Positions 14,952-21,314 of a stretch of DNA of 21,314 nucleotides are shown piece by piece. Source of the stretch: CAZOOR01 sp964581505. Lineage in GTDB: Bacteria; Bacteroidota; Ignavibacteria; Kapaibacteriales; UBA2268. Position 1 is the first letter of the stretch, and the number at the start of each line of letters is the position of its first letter. The translations under genes and the position numbers were made by a program. The stretch spans positions 1 through 21,314 of the forward strand of contig CAZOOR010000051.1 in NCBI GenBank assembly GCA_964581505.1, given 5' to 3'. The notes under the pieces are model-generated. The model was not told the origin of the DNA, ran no database searches, and saw only the letters and a program-made list of their open reading frames with translations.

Positions 14952-15114
14952 CAATTATTTCACTACTAACTGTAACACAAATATCATTACATATTTTAAT
15001 GGTAGTTTGTAAAGTTTTTTTTATTTTTGTAACCAACTACTATTATCTGCGTATATACTCCTAAGAGGCTGTTTGCAACAAATATTTATATTAATAATTC
15101 AGAGGAGTTTTTCT

Positions 15115-15474
15115 ATGAAAAGGATTTTATTTACTAAGCTGACAGTCCTTGCTATTCTAACCTTTTTTGCAATGAATTTATCTGCTATTGCCGGGGACAA
15201 ATACCAAGCAAAAATTAAAACATCTGTTAGCAATGCCGGCGGAAGGAACAAAATTGAAATCATTGTCAATTTCTTAAAAGGTGTCGAAGATGCTACTTTT
15301 GATGATAAGGGCAAGGGTATGATTACCGTTGAATATGATGCCGAAAAAACTAACGCCGATATGATTATTCATATTATCGAATTAATGGGCTATGATGCGG
15401 AGTTGGACGGGGAACCGCTTGCTCTATCCGGTAAAAAGCCAAATGATGTTGAAAGAGACAATAAGTCAAGATAG
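15115..15474 (+). CDS. Secreted HMA-fold protein lacking the CxxC metal site
   Basis: A 119-residue protein with a signal peptide (hydrophobic core TVLAILTFFAMNLSAIA, cleavage near AIA|GD) and one ferredoxin-like domain resembling heavy-metal-associated (HMA) domains: KIEIIVNFLKGVEDATFD, GMITVEYDAEKTNADMIIHI, IELMGYDAEL. The loop that normally carries MxCxxC reads SNAGGRNK, and the mature protein has no cysteine at all, so it cannot bind copper the usual way. The start at 15115 is chosen because GAGGAG lies 7 nt before it; the frame stays open 14 codons further upstream. The upstream neighbour is the polyferredoxin (163 bp away), with a possible promoter TATTTTTG at 15022-15029 between them. 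Alternatively a divergent peptide-binding domain. Confidence 0.7.
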   Translation: MKRILFTKLTVLAILTFFAMNLSAIAGDKYQAKIKTSVSNAGGRNKIEIIVNFLKGVEDATFDDKGKGMITVEYDAEKTNADMIIHIIELMGYDAELDGEPLALSGKKPNDVERDNKSR

Positions 15475-15497
15475 AAATAATTAATTTGTCCCGAAAT

Positions 15498-15527
15498 AAA
15501 AAGATTACCCCCAAGGGTAGTCTTTTT
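15498..15527 (+). terminator. Rho-independent terminator after the HMA-like gene
   Basis: A 13-bp stem pairs 15498-15510 with 15515-15527 (one G-U wobble) across a CCAA loop, and its right arm ends in TTTTT. It lies 23 bp beyond the stop. Confidence 0.85.
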
Positions 15528-15592
15528 GTGTATGTATATTACAATTATATTTAGAAAATCACATTACCAGAGAACCAATAATTATTTATGCT

Positions 15593-16203
15593 TTATTCAT
15601 CGGCTTGGCGCGACTTGTTTTTTGCACGCTCAATTGATTGCTGCAATTTTTTCTTTAATACATTAATTTCCGGTAATTCCGTTCTTTGCTTTTTAGAGCG
15701 TTCAAATCATTTTCAATAGTTTGCTCGGGTTTTTTCGAGATAGCAGTCCGCTCATATAGCATAGAGTTAATTCGATTTTGCAGGATTCTGACACTCCATC
15801 GCTCATGTTTAAAAATCTGTATGTAAAATTCTCTTTTTAGTTCATCTTTTATCGTAATTAAAATGCGAATATGCGACCATGTGAATTGTGAACACAGTGT
15901 GTGCACAATTTTATTATCGGGATATAGTTCATTAAAAAGCATAAAATTGTGAATATTTCTTTTGGTAAAGCCTTTGCCATATCTTTCGGTTAATTCTTTA
16001 CTTATACCTTCAACAATTTGTTTTCCGTAGCCGGCTCTTTTTTATGTAAGATATCCTCATTAATGCGTTTTCCGATATTCCAATAAAGGGTAGTAAGTTC
16101 GAAATTTACAGATATAGCAACACGCTTTTTTGCCTCATCAATCAAAGAGACAATTGATTGAATAAGCTCGTGTTCATTATTAAGTTTTTAATAAATCACT
16201 CAT
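15593..16203 (-). pseudogene. Frameshifted DUF1016 / YhcG-like remnant
   Basis: Minus-strand frames read in relay give a DUF1016_N-type protein. It runs from the ATG at 16203 (MSDLLK) through LNNEHELIQSIVSLIDEAKK, a GYGKQIVEGISKELTERYG segment, the 15655-15942 frame (SQFTWSHIRILITIKDELKR, ERWSVRILQNRINSMLYERT) and a tail TELPEINVLKKKLQ to a stop at 15593. Joining them needs three single-base changes, each in or beside an A-run: one base too many near the start and one missing at each of the other two. The PD-(D/E)XK nuclease domain that follows DUF1016_N in YhcG proteins is absent. Either a decayed gene, or partly a product of homopolymer sequencing errors; the missing nuclease domain favours true decay. 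Confidence 0.7.
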
Positions 16204-16258
16204 AGCTATCTCAATTTCAATTTATGAATATTGCAAAAATAATAAAAATGCCGACATA

Positions 16259-17607
16259 TTATTGCACACTACTTGCCGCATTAATAATTCTTTGAACATT
16301 ATTCATCCAGTCCCATTTTTCGACTGCATCGCGACGGGCTTCTGCGGCTATGTTGCGGGCNNNNNNNNNNNNNNNNNNNNNNNNNNNNNNNNNNNNNNNN
16401 NNNNNNNNNNNNNNNNNNNNNNNNNNNNNNNNNNNNNNNNNNNNNNNNNNNNNNNNNNNNTCCAGTCCCATTTTTCGACTGCATCGCGACGGGCTTCTGC
16501 GGCTATGTTGCGGGCGAGGTCATGCTCTTTGCATAATGTTTCGATTGCTTCGGCAATTGCTTCGGGTTGGCGTTCGGGAACAAGCATTGCATTGCGGCGT
16601 GCTTGTAAAATATCCCCTTGCTGACCTACATTGGTAGCAACAATGGGCTTGCCCATTGCCATATATTCAAATAGCTTTGTCGGCGAACCGAAATATTCAG
16701 AACTGTCGGCATTATTTACGCAAGGTGTATGCAGAACATCACAGGCGGATAGATAGCCGGGTACTTCTGAATACGGCACCATACCCGTAAATATAACGCT
16801 ATTTTGCATATTGTCCCGCTTAACGATTTCTTCTACTTTAGGCTTTAGTTCCCCGTCTCCAACAAAAAGGAATACCGCATCGGGAACGTGTGCCAATGTA
16901 TGCTGGATAGATTCCGCCAGCACTTCTACTCCGTGATAAGCGCCAAAAGTCCCTGAAAACCCCTGCACGAATTTATCTTCAATTCCGAACCGCCGGCGTA
17001 TTTCCTGCCGAGCCGTTTCGTTATGTTTGAAAAATGTAGTATTTACACCGTTAGGATTGACGATGATTTTCGATTCATCGACACCGTATTGCTCCATCAT
17101 CATTTGCTTTGCCACATTCGAGATAGTAAAAATCTTATCGGCGGCTTCCCATTGGATTTCTTCGCCCCATTTGAGCAGTTTTTCCATATAGAGTTTGCCC
17201 CAATGCTTTTTTACCCATTGCTGAACAAAGTCGCAGTGCAAGAGAAAAGGTAGTCCTGTTTTTTCTTTAACGAGCGTGCCGCCTATCGTAAAATCATGGT
17301 GATGCTGAAAGAGAAAATCGGGTTGCTCTTTTTCAATGATTTTCAGAACGGCTTTTGTTGAGCGAGAAACGTGAGGGAGTGTCAGCACTTCCGGCAAGTT
17401 CCAAAATAGGCGACTGTATGGGATATAGTATGTCTTAACATAATCCGGTAGTTGCGTTTTGCCTGATGTGGCATATACGGCACTATGACCGAGCCGGTGC
17501 AATGCGTCCAACTGACCGCGGTGCATAGCCGCCACACCGCCGCCCGTCATCGCTCCGTAGAATTCCGTTCGCCAAAAAAGCGCTTTTATTTTCTTCTCAT
17601 CAGCCAT
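16259..17607 (-). CDS. Glycosyltransferase family 4 protein (interrupted by assembly gap)
   Basis: A GT-B fold glycosyltransferase. The N-terminal domain starts MADEKKIKALFWRTEFYGAM with a glycine-rich MTGGGVAAMHRGQLDALHRLGH loop. The C-terminal nucleotide-sugar domain has FSGTFGAYHGVEVLAESI and the EX7E-type SPTKLFEYMAMGKPIVATN. The frame runs into 100 Ns at 16361-16460. A 55-bp sequence is repeated on both sides (16306-16360 and 16461-16515). Removing the Ns and one copy leaves an in-frame gene of 1194 bp, 397 residues, ending VQRIINAASSVQ at 16259. So the gene is probably intact. It overlaps the upstream small membrane-protein gene by 22 bp. Likely role: synthesis of a surface polysaccharide or glycolipid; donor and acceptor unknown. 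Confidence 0.88.
16361..16460. other. Assembly gap of 100 Ns
   Basis: Exactly 100 Ns flanked by identical 55-bp sequences. A round gap size is a scaffolding placeholder. The flanking identity shows that the two contigs overlap, so probably no sequence is missing. Confidence 0.95.
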
Positions 17608-17996
17608 AATTTAACCGGATATTTTATGTGAAAATATATTACAACAAAGAGCGATGATATGAGTTCGATTATGAATTTCGGTGTGCATAGCAGTAAAAAG
17701 CGGACAGGTGAAAATTCAGCATATTTTTCGTTTTCGTCTGCGATGCCACCAGACCACTTGCCGGCAATGAAGAGCATTAGCATAATGAAATAGAAAAATC
17801 GCTGAAACTCTAAATCCTGTGTGCCAAATACAACGCGGCGATAATTGCCCGATTTAATCAGTCGCAACATAAAGCCGAAGCGTGACAAATCCTTTTCGTC
17901 CGCTTTTTTTACATCGAAATCAGCGGCGTTCCAGCTGTTTGCTTTTAGTATTTTCTCTGCATTTCCGCTTAATAATATGAGTAGTTCCTTTTTCAG
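17586..17996 (-). CDS. Small membrane protein upstream of the glycosyltransferase, start uncertain
   Basis: An unrecognised protein. The firmly supported part contains LSRFGFMLRLIKSGNYRRVV, two hydrophobic stretches (FFYFIMLMLFIAG and FIIELISSLFVVIYF) and a basic C-terminus (KLWLMRRK). The frame stays open upstream to 18010 without an ATG or GTG. The best start by context is a CTG at 17996, with AAGGA 8 nt upstream, giving 136 residues (start LKKELLILLSGNAEKILK). Alternatives are TTG at 17888 and ATG at 17870. A -7-like TATTTTTG lies at 18032-18039. The 3' end overlaps the glycosyltransferase by 22 bp, so they are probably translated together, and a role in the same glycan pathway is inferred. 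Confidence 0.5.
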   Translation of the reverse strand: MKKELLILLSGNAEKILKANSWNAADFDVKKADEKDLSRFGFMLRLIKSGNYRRVVFGTQDLEFQRFFYFIMLMLFIAGKWSGGIADENEKYAEFSPVRFLLLCTPKFIIELISSLFVVIYFHIKYPVKLWLMRRK

Positions 17997-18078
17997 TTTT
18001 CCGTTCCTTGTTTATTATTTCTTTTATTATACAAAAATAATGATAAAAAGGGAAACGTCTATCGTTTTATTCATCTAT

Positions 18079-18106
18079 AAAAAAGGTTGCCTCCTTTCGG
18101 GCAACC
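18079..18106 (-). terminator. Rho-independent terminator after the lipoprotein gene
   Basis: GGTTGCC and GGCAACC (7 bp; 18085-18091 with 18100-18106) enclose an 8-nt loop, followed on the minus strand by TTTTTTA. It lies 31 bp beyond the lipoprotein stop. Confidence 0.85.
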
Positions 18107-18137
18107 CTTCATAAAGAATTATTATTGTTGATAATAA

Positions 18138-18818
18138 TTAAACCATAGCCCAAGGTATAAGTTCAATACTTCCCTTTGCGCCGTTTTTTAACTGAAATAT
18201 GATATAAACGAGACCGAACTTGTGATTTGTATAGTAAATAACTTTCTCAATATTTTCATCTTCATATTCTTCTACGGTTGTAATTGTTTTAATTAACATA
18301 AATCCTAATGGGAAATCGTCATCTGTTGACTTGGCTGTTATTTCTCTTTTTACAATTATCCCGTCATCTCTTTTAAACGTATATTTAGCACCGACTTTAT
18401 CACCATATTTTACAATCGTAAATGGTTTTGAAACATCGCCTTTGCTATGATAAAAATCTTGAATTCCTTCGGATGTAGCTTTAAATTTTATTTCCGTATC
18501 TACATTCCCGTTGGAATTTTTGAATACAGCCGGTATAATCGCTTTATATAACGGGTTTAATTTATCAAGATTTATTTTAACGTGAATAGTAACTATTCCG
18601 TTATCATTTTTCACTATTTTCGCTTCGGCATCCATCTTTAAAGGTTTGTCGTTTAGCTTAAAATAAACACCGTATTCATTGCCGACTTTTGTTAATTCCA
18701 GGTCTGTTTTGCCGCCGAGTTCGTTAGGGTCTTCGTCTTCAAAGACGTTAAGTATATCGGAACAAGAAACCATAAGCAGAGTCATTATTCCGAAAAGAAA
18801 TAACTTTTTTAAATTCAT
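18138..18818 (-). CDS. Hypothetical lipoprotein
   Basis: A 226-residue exported protein with a lipoprotein signal peptide: MNLKKLFLFGIMTLLMVSC, with the lipobox ending at C19. An acidic stretch after the cysteine (EDEDPNE) may affect sorting to the outer membrane. The mature part is rich in alternating beta-strand-like segments and charged residues (NGIVTIHVKINLDKL, VGAKYTFKRDDGIIVKREIT) and has no motif I recognise. It ends KGSIELIPWAMV. GGGA precedes the ATG. It is flanked by its own terminator and a non-coding region, so it is probably transcribed alone. Function unknown. Confidence 0.75.
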   Translation of the reverse strand: MNLKKLFLFGIMTLLMVSCSDILNVFEDEDPNELGGKTDLELTKVGNEYGVYFKLNDKPLKMDAEAKIVKNDNGIVTIHVKINLDKLNPLYKAIIPAVFKNSNGNVDTEIKFKATSEGIQDFYHSKGDVSKPFTIVKYGDKVGAKYTFKRDDGIIVKREITAKSTDDDFPLGFMLIKTITTVEEYEDENIEKVIYYTNHKFGLVYIIFQLKNGAKGSIELIPWAMV

Positions 18819-19064
18819 AATAGCTTCCCTTTACAATAGTTAAACAGTTTAATTAAATAGTAATAATAATACATTACAGATAAAAACAATTTAATATAAA
18901 ACGTACAAAAATCCAAATAAATTTTGAATAAGTATATATGTTACAGAAAGAAATACCGGACAGCTCACTATCTTCTGAATCTAAACAGCATCGCTAAACT
19001 AACGAGGAAAAATATACGAATTTTATTATATTTGTAGATACAGAAATATAGAAATTGGAATAAA
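18819..19064. other. Divergent intergenic region between lipoprotein and RAYT genes
   Basis: About 246 bp of AT-rich sequence. TATATTTG at 19027-19034, 31 bp before the RAYT start, matches the -7 consensus TAnnTTTG, without a clear -33 TTTG. I see no REP-like repeat here. Confidence 0.4.
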
Positions 19065-19649
19065 ATGGCAGAGAAATATCGTAATAAATATCGCATTTCA
19101 TCAACGCGATTACAGAATTGGGATTATCGCTGGAACGGGGCGTATTTTATCACCATTTGCACAAAAAATCGTGAACATTATTTCGGCGAAATTGTTGACG
19201 GTAAAATGGCGTTATCAAATATTGGGGTTATTGCCGATATTTTATGGTATGAAATAAAATATCACACAAATAATGTTGAAACGGGCGCATTTGCCGTTAT
19301 GCCAAATCATATCCACGGGATTATTATATTGAAAAATGATTTTATTAATGATTTAAAAAATGATGATGTTATTCCCGTAGAGACGTCGCATGCGACGTCT
19401 CTACGGGAACCGTTATCAAAAAACGAATTTATGTCGTCAATATCACCGAAATCGAATTCCGTTTCATCAATTATCGGTTCGTACAAATCCGCCGTAACAA
19501 AACATGCACACCGTTTGGGATATGATTTTGCGTGGCAATCGCGATTTTATGACCATATTATTCGTAATGAAAAATCATTTAATAATATTTCACAATATAT
19601 TATTAATAATCCTGTTAATTGGAAAAATGACGATTTAAACAAGAAATAA
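19065..19649 (+). mobile_element. REP-associated tyrosine transposase (RAYT, Y1 HUH family)
   Basis: A 194-residue single-domain Y1 transposase. RAYTs are related to IS200/IS605 TnpA and act on REP hairpins in single-stranded DNA. Features: the N-terminal signature RLQNWDYRWNGAYFITICTKNREHYFG, the HUH motif MPNHIHGIII (about residues 79-88), and the C-terminal WQSRFYDHIIRNEKSF and ISQYIINNPVNW, which hold the catalytic tyrosine candidates and the family-typical INNPVNW. Between HUH and C-terminal parts lies an insert (about 95-135) whose DNA includes a perfect 38-bp palindrome translated as PVETSHATSLREP. No terminal inverted repeats or accessory genes are present; RAYTs are usually single-copy, domesticated genes. 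Confidence 0.9.
19372..19409. repeat. Perfect 38-bp palindrome inside the RAYT gene (REP-like)
   Basis: Positions 19372-19390 and 19391-19409 are exact reverse complements. The 5' half begins TTCCCGTAGAGACGTCGCA. As single-stranded DNA it would fold into a 17-bp hairpin with loop CATG. It contains the tetranucleotide GTAG, the kind of foot motif known for REP elements. It is GC-richer than the surrounding gene and stays in frame. Confidence 0.8.
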
Positions 19650-19705
19650 ACAATCCTTTTATCCACAAATATTTACAAGATTATGGCGATGAATTATCCC
19701 CTCCA

Positions 19706-20980
19706 TTACCGCCTGAATTTGAACAATAATATTAAACCGATAAGAAAGAAAACTACTAGCGATAATATTGCTATGCGATAGGAATGTGTCATTTGCAGGG
19801 AGAGAGCGAACAGCAGGGGACCGAGCCAGCTTGTGCCTTTTTCGCTGACTTCGTAAAGACTGAAATATTCGGCGTCCTTGCCCGCAGGGATTACCGAGGC
19901 ATAGAGCGAGCGGCTGAGCGATTGCGTTCCGCCCATTATTATTCCGATGACTATACCCATTGCGAAAAATTCCGTTTCCGTTTGCAGTACAAAAAATGCG
20001 TAGAGTATGACGCCGACCCACAGGAAAAGAGCAAATATTATTGAATCGCGGGCGCCGAATTTTTTAGCCAGCAGATTGAACAGAAGCGAGCCGCCGAATG
20101 CCACAAATTGAATGAGCAGGATTAACGCCGTAAGCGATTCCATTGTAATATTTAGTTCCTGATTGCCGAACTGTGCCGAAAGAACAATCACTGCTTGCAC
20201 GCCGTCATTGTAAAAAAGATATGCCACAAGAAGAATAAGCGTCTGCGGGTGATTGCGGCTGTCTTTCAAAGTTTCGAATAGTGTTCGGACGGATTTTTTT
20301 ACCTGCGTGGCAAGCTTGCCCTGATGAATGATTTTGTCCCGCCGCAAAAGAAACATAGGAAACAATGTGAACAGTCCCCACCATAAGCCGGCGGAGGCAA
20401 GACTGATGCGGACAGCTGTTCCGCTGTCAATCCCGAATTTTTCGCTGTTCATAAATAGGATTAGGTTAAATCCGAGTACAATTCCGCCGCCGAGATAGCC
20501 CACTGCCCAACCGATAGAGGAAATGCTGTCCCGTCGTTCCGGTTCGGCTATGTCATTCAGATAGGAGTTGTAGATAACGGCAGAAACCCCGAAGCTGAGA
20601 TTTGCAATTATGAACAAGCCGCCGCCGAGCATATAGTTTGTACCTTCGAGAAAATACAATCCCATTGTGGTAAATGCACCAATATATGCAAAGATGCCGA
20701 GAAGCCGCTTTTTTGCTCGTGTGCTGTCGGCAATTGCACCGATGAGCGGCAATAAAATAACTTGTAGCAATACGGAAAACGAAACCACATAAGCAAAATA
20801 TGAGCCGTGATAAATTTGAAAACCGAAAACCGAGACATTGCCGGTGGGCGAGGCGGCGGCTTTGGCTATTTCCGTCAGATAAGGTCCGAGAAACACCGTA
20901 ATGACGCTTGTCGAAAAGGCGGAATTTGCCCAATCGTACATATACCAACCGAAACGCTCTTTCTTTGTGGAGATTTGCAT
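19706..20980 (-). CDS. UMF1-family MFS transporter
   Basis: A 424-residue protein with about twelve hydrophobic segments, the size of a standard MFS carrier. The N-terminal FGWYMYDWANSAFSTSVITV is the hallmark of the UMF1 (Atg22-like, vacuole effluxer) branch. The loop after TM2 has GAIADSTRAKKRLLG, equivalent to the MFS motif A. SYLNDIAEPERRDSISSIGW and MGGTQSLSRSLYASVIP are further family features. Substrates of bacterial members are mostly unknown; export of amino acids or small metabolites is suggested by eukaryotic Atg22. No neighbouring gene helps. Its 3' end comes within 56 bp of the convergent RAYT gene without an evident terminator. Confidence 0.88.
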   Translation of the reverse strand: MQISTKKERFGWYMYDWANSAFSTSVITVFLGPYLTEIAKAAASPTGNVSVFGFQIYHGSYFAYVVSFSVLLQVILLPLIGAIADSTRAKKRLLGIFAYIGAFTTMGLYFLEGTNYMLGGGLFIIANLSFGVSAVIYNSYLNDIAEPERRDSISSIGWAVGYLGGGIVLGFNLILFMNSEKFGIDSGTAVRISLASAGLWWGLFTLFPMFLLRRDKIIHQGKLATQVKKSVRTLFETLKDSRNHPQTLILLVAYLFYNDGVQAVIVLSAQFGNQELNITMESLTALILLIQFVAFGGSLLFNLLAKKFGARDSIIFALFLWVGVILYAFFVLQTETEFFAMGIVIGIIMGGTQSLSRSLYASVIPAGKDAEYFSLYEVSEKGTSWLGPLLFALSLQMTHSYRIAILSLVVFFLIGLILLFKFRR

Positions 20981-21262
20981 TAAAACGCGTCTAAAAAGAA
21001 ATTAATAAAATACAAATAAAAACCGTTTCAATATACTAAAAATATAAATGAGCCGGCACAAATTATCATTTTTTTCAGTTGGGTATTGGTGTTGTTATAG
21101 TTTTGTAATAGAAATTACGACTCTATCAAGAAAATTAAGAATGGGAAAAGTTTTACTTATAAGTAAAAGAAAAGCGAATAATATGAAAACATTTTATTAT
21201 AAGTAAGAAAATAGTATCTTCTAATGAATCCTTTCATATTGCCGGCGGCAAAGATTATTAAA
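20981..21262. other. Non-coding region at the right end
   Basis: AT-rich, with no open frame of note. It contains an 18-bp perfect palindrome TTTTACTTATAAGTAAAA at 21151-21168, and a related half-site TTATAAGTAA about 30 bp later. Promoter elements for the transporter are expected but none could be picked out. Confidence 0.5.
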
Positions 21263-21314
21263 TCACAATTTCTTGATTTTTTCCACTAATCCGCTTGTAG
21301 ATTTTCCTTCGACA
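21263..21314 (-). CDS. Possible 3' end of a minus-strand gene (partial)
   Basis: The last 52 bp, read on the minus strand, give VEGKSTSGLVEKIKKL followed by TGA. The lysine-rich ending is compatible with a protein C-terminus, including the end of a T9SS sorting domain, but 16 residues are too few to identify it. Other frames are short too. Confidence 0.3.
   Translation of the reverse strand, partial: VEGKSTSGLVEKIKKL

Noticed and set aside
16259..16471. Separate small ORFs running across the N stretch
   Set aside because: They consist mostly of undetermined residues; the real part is the C-terminus of the glycosyltransferase after collapsing the duplicated flank.
19659..19667. A perfect DnaA box (TTATCCACA) downstream of the RAYT gene as a second origin
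   Set aside because: It is a single isolated copy without neighbours; one such site is expected by chance in a genome and can also serve merely to titrate DnaA.
19650..19729. Short plus-strand reading frame after the RAYT gene ending in a DELSPPLPPEFEQ peptide
   Set aside because: It looks protein-like, but has no start codon of its own and overlaps the 3' end of the transporter gene. It could be a frameshifted tail of RAYT or a remnant; evidence is too thin to call.

Overview
The window is AT-rich bacterial chromosome, most likely from the Bacteroidota/Chlorobi-type (FCB) lineage, possibly an Ignavibacteria- or Kapabacteria-like member. The support is indirect: a type IX secretion (T9SS) sorting-domain protein, Bacteroidota-style promoter signatures (TTTG-N19-TAnnTTTG upstream of the 10365 gene and several lone TAnnTTTG boxes), a Chlorobi-like EF-P loop (PGNLRAF, recognised from memory), and DUF2795 and DUF1207-like genes. 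No rRNA is present, so the taxon cannot be fixed here.

Left part (1-8717): every gene is on the minus strand. In transcription order from the right: a T9SS-sorted surface protein and a DUF1566-like secreted protein; a DUF1207-like outer-membrane barrel; two tandem ssb genes; a HAD phosphatase overlapping cmk; ispH; tRNA-Cys(GCA); and efp-accB-accC, which ends at a strong terminator at the left edge. These are housekeeping functions: fatty acid synthesis, isoprenoid synthesis, nucleotide metabolism, DNA maintenance and translation of proline stretches.

Centre (about 8718-12040): gene orientation flips to plus, with a DUF971 protein, msrB, a DUF2795 protein and serS. Between the DUF971 gene and msrB lies a 355-bp non-coding AT-rich stretch with six same-strand DnaA-box-like 9-mers. 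Together with the strand switch this makes it a candidate chromosomal origin (oriC), the most notable non-coding signal in the window.

Right part (12041-21314): an accessory region of mixed orientation. It holds a self-inhibited-type Fic protein preceded by four exact-period 40-bp repeats, each an inverted repeat; a membrane polyferredoxin with a secreted HMA-fold protein that lacks the CxxC metal site; a decayed DUF1016 (YhcG-like) gene with three A-run frameshifts; a GT4 glycosyltransferase interrupted by an artificial 100-N gap flanked by a 55-bp duplication; a small membrane protein with no standard start codon; a lipoprotein; a RAYT (REP-associated Y1 transposase) with a perfect 38-bp palindrome inside its own coding sequence; and a UMF1-family MFS transporter.

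Six start codons were placed differently from the longest open frame, using ribosome binding sites or family alignment: accB, ispH, the second ssb, the HMA-like gene, the small membrane protein, and the glycosyltransferase reading frame after collapsing the gap.
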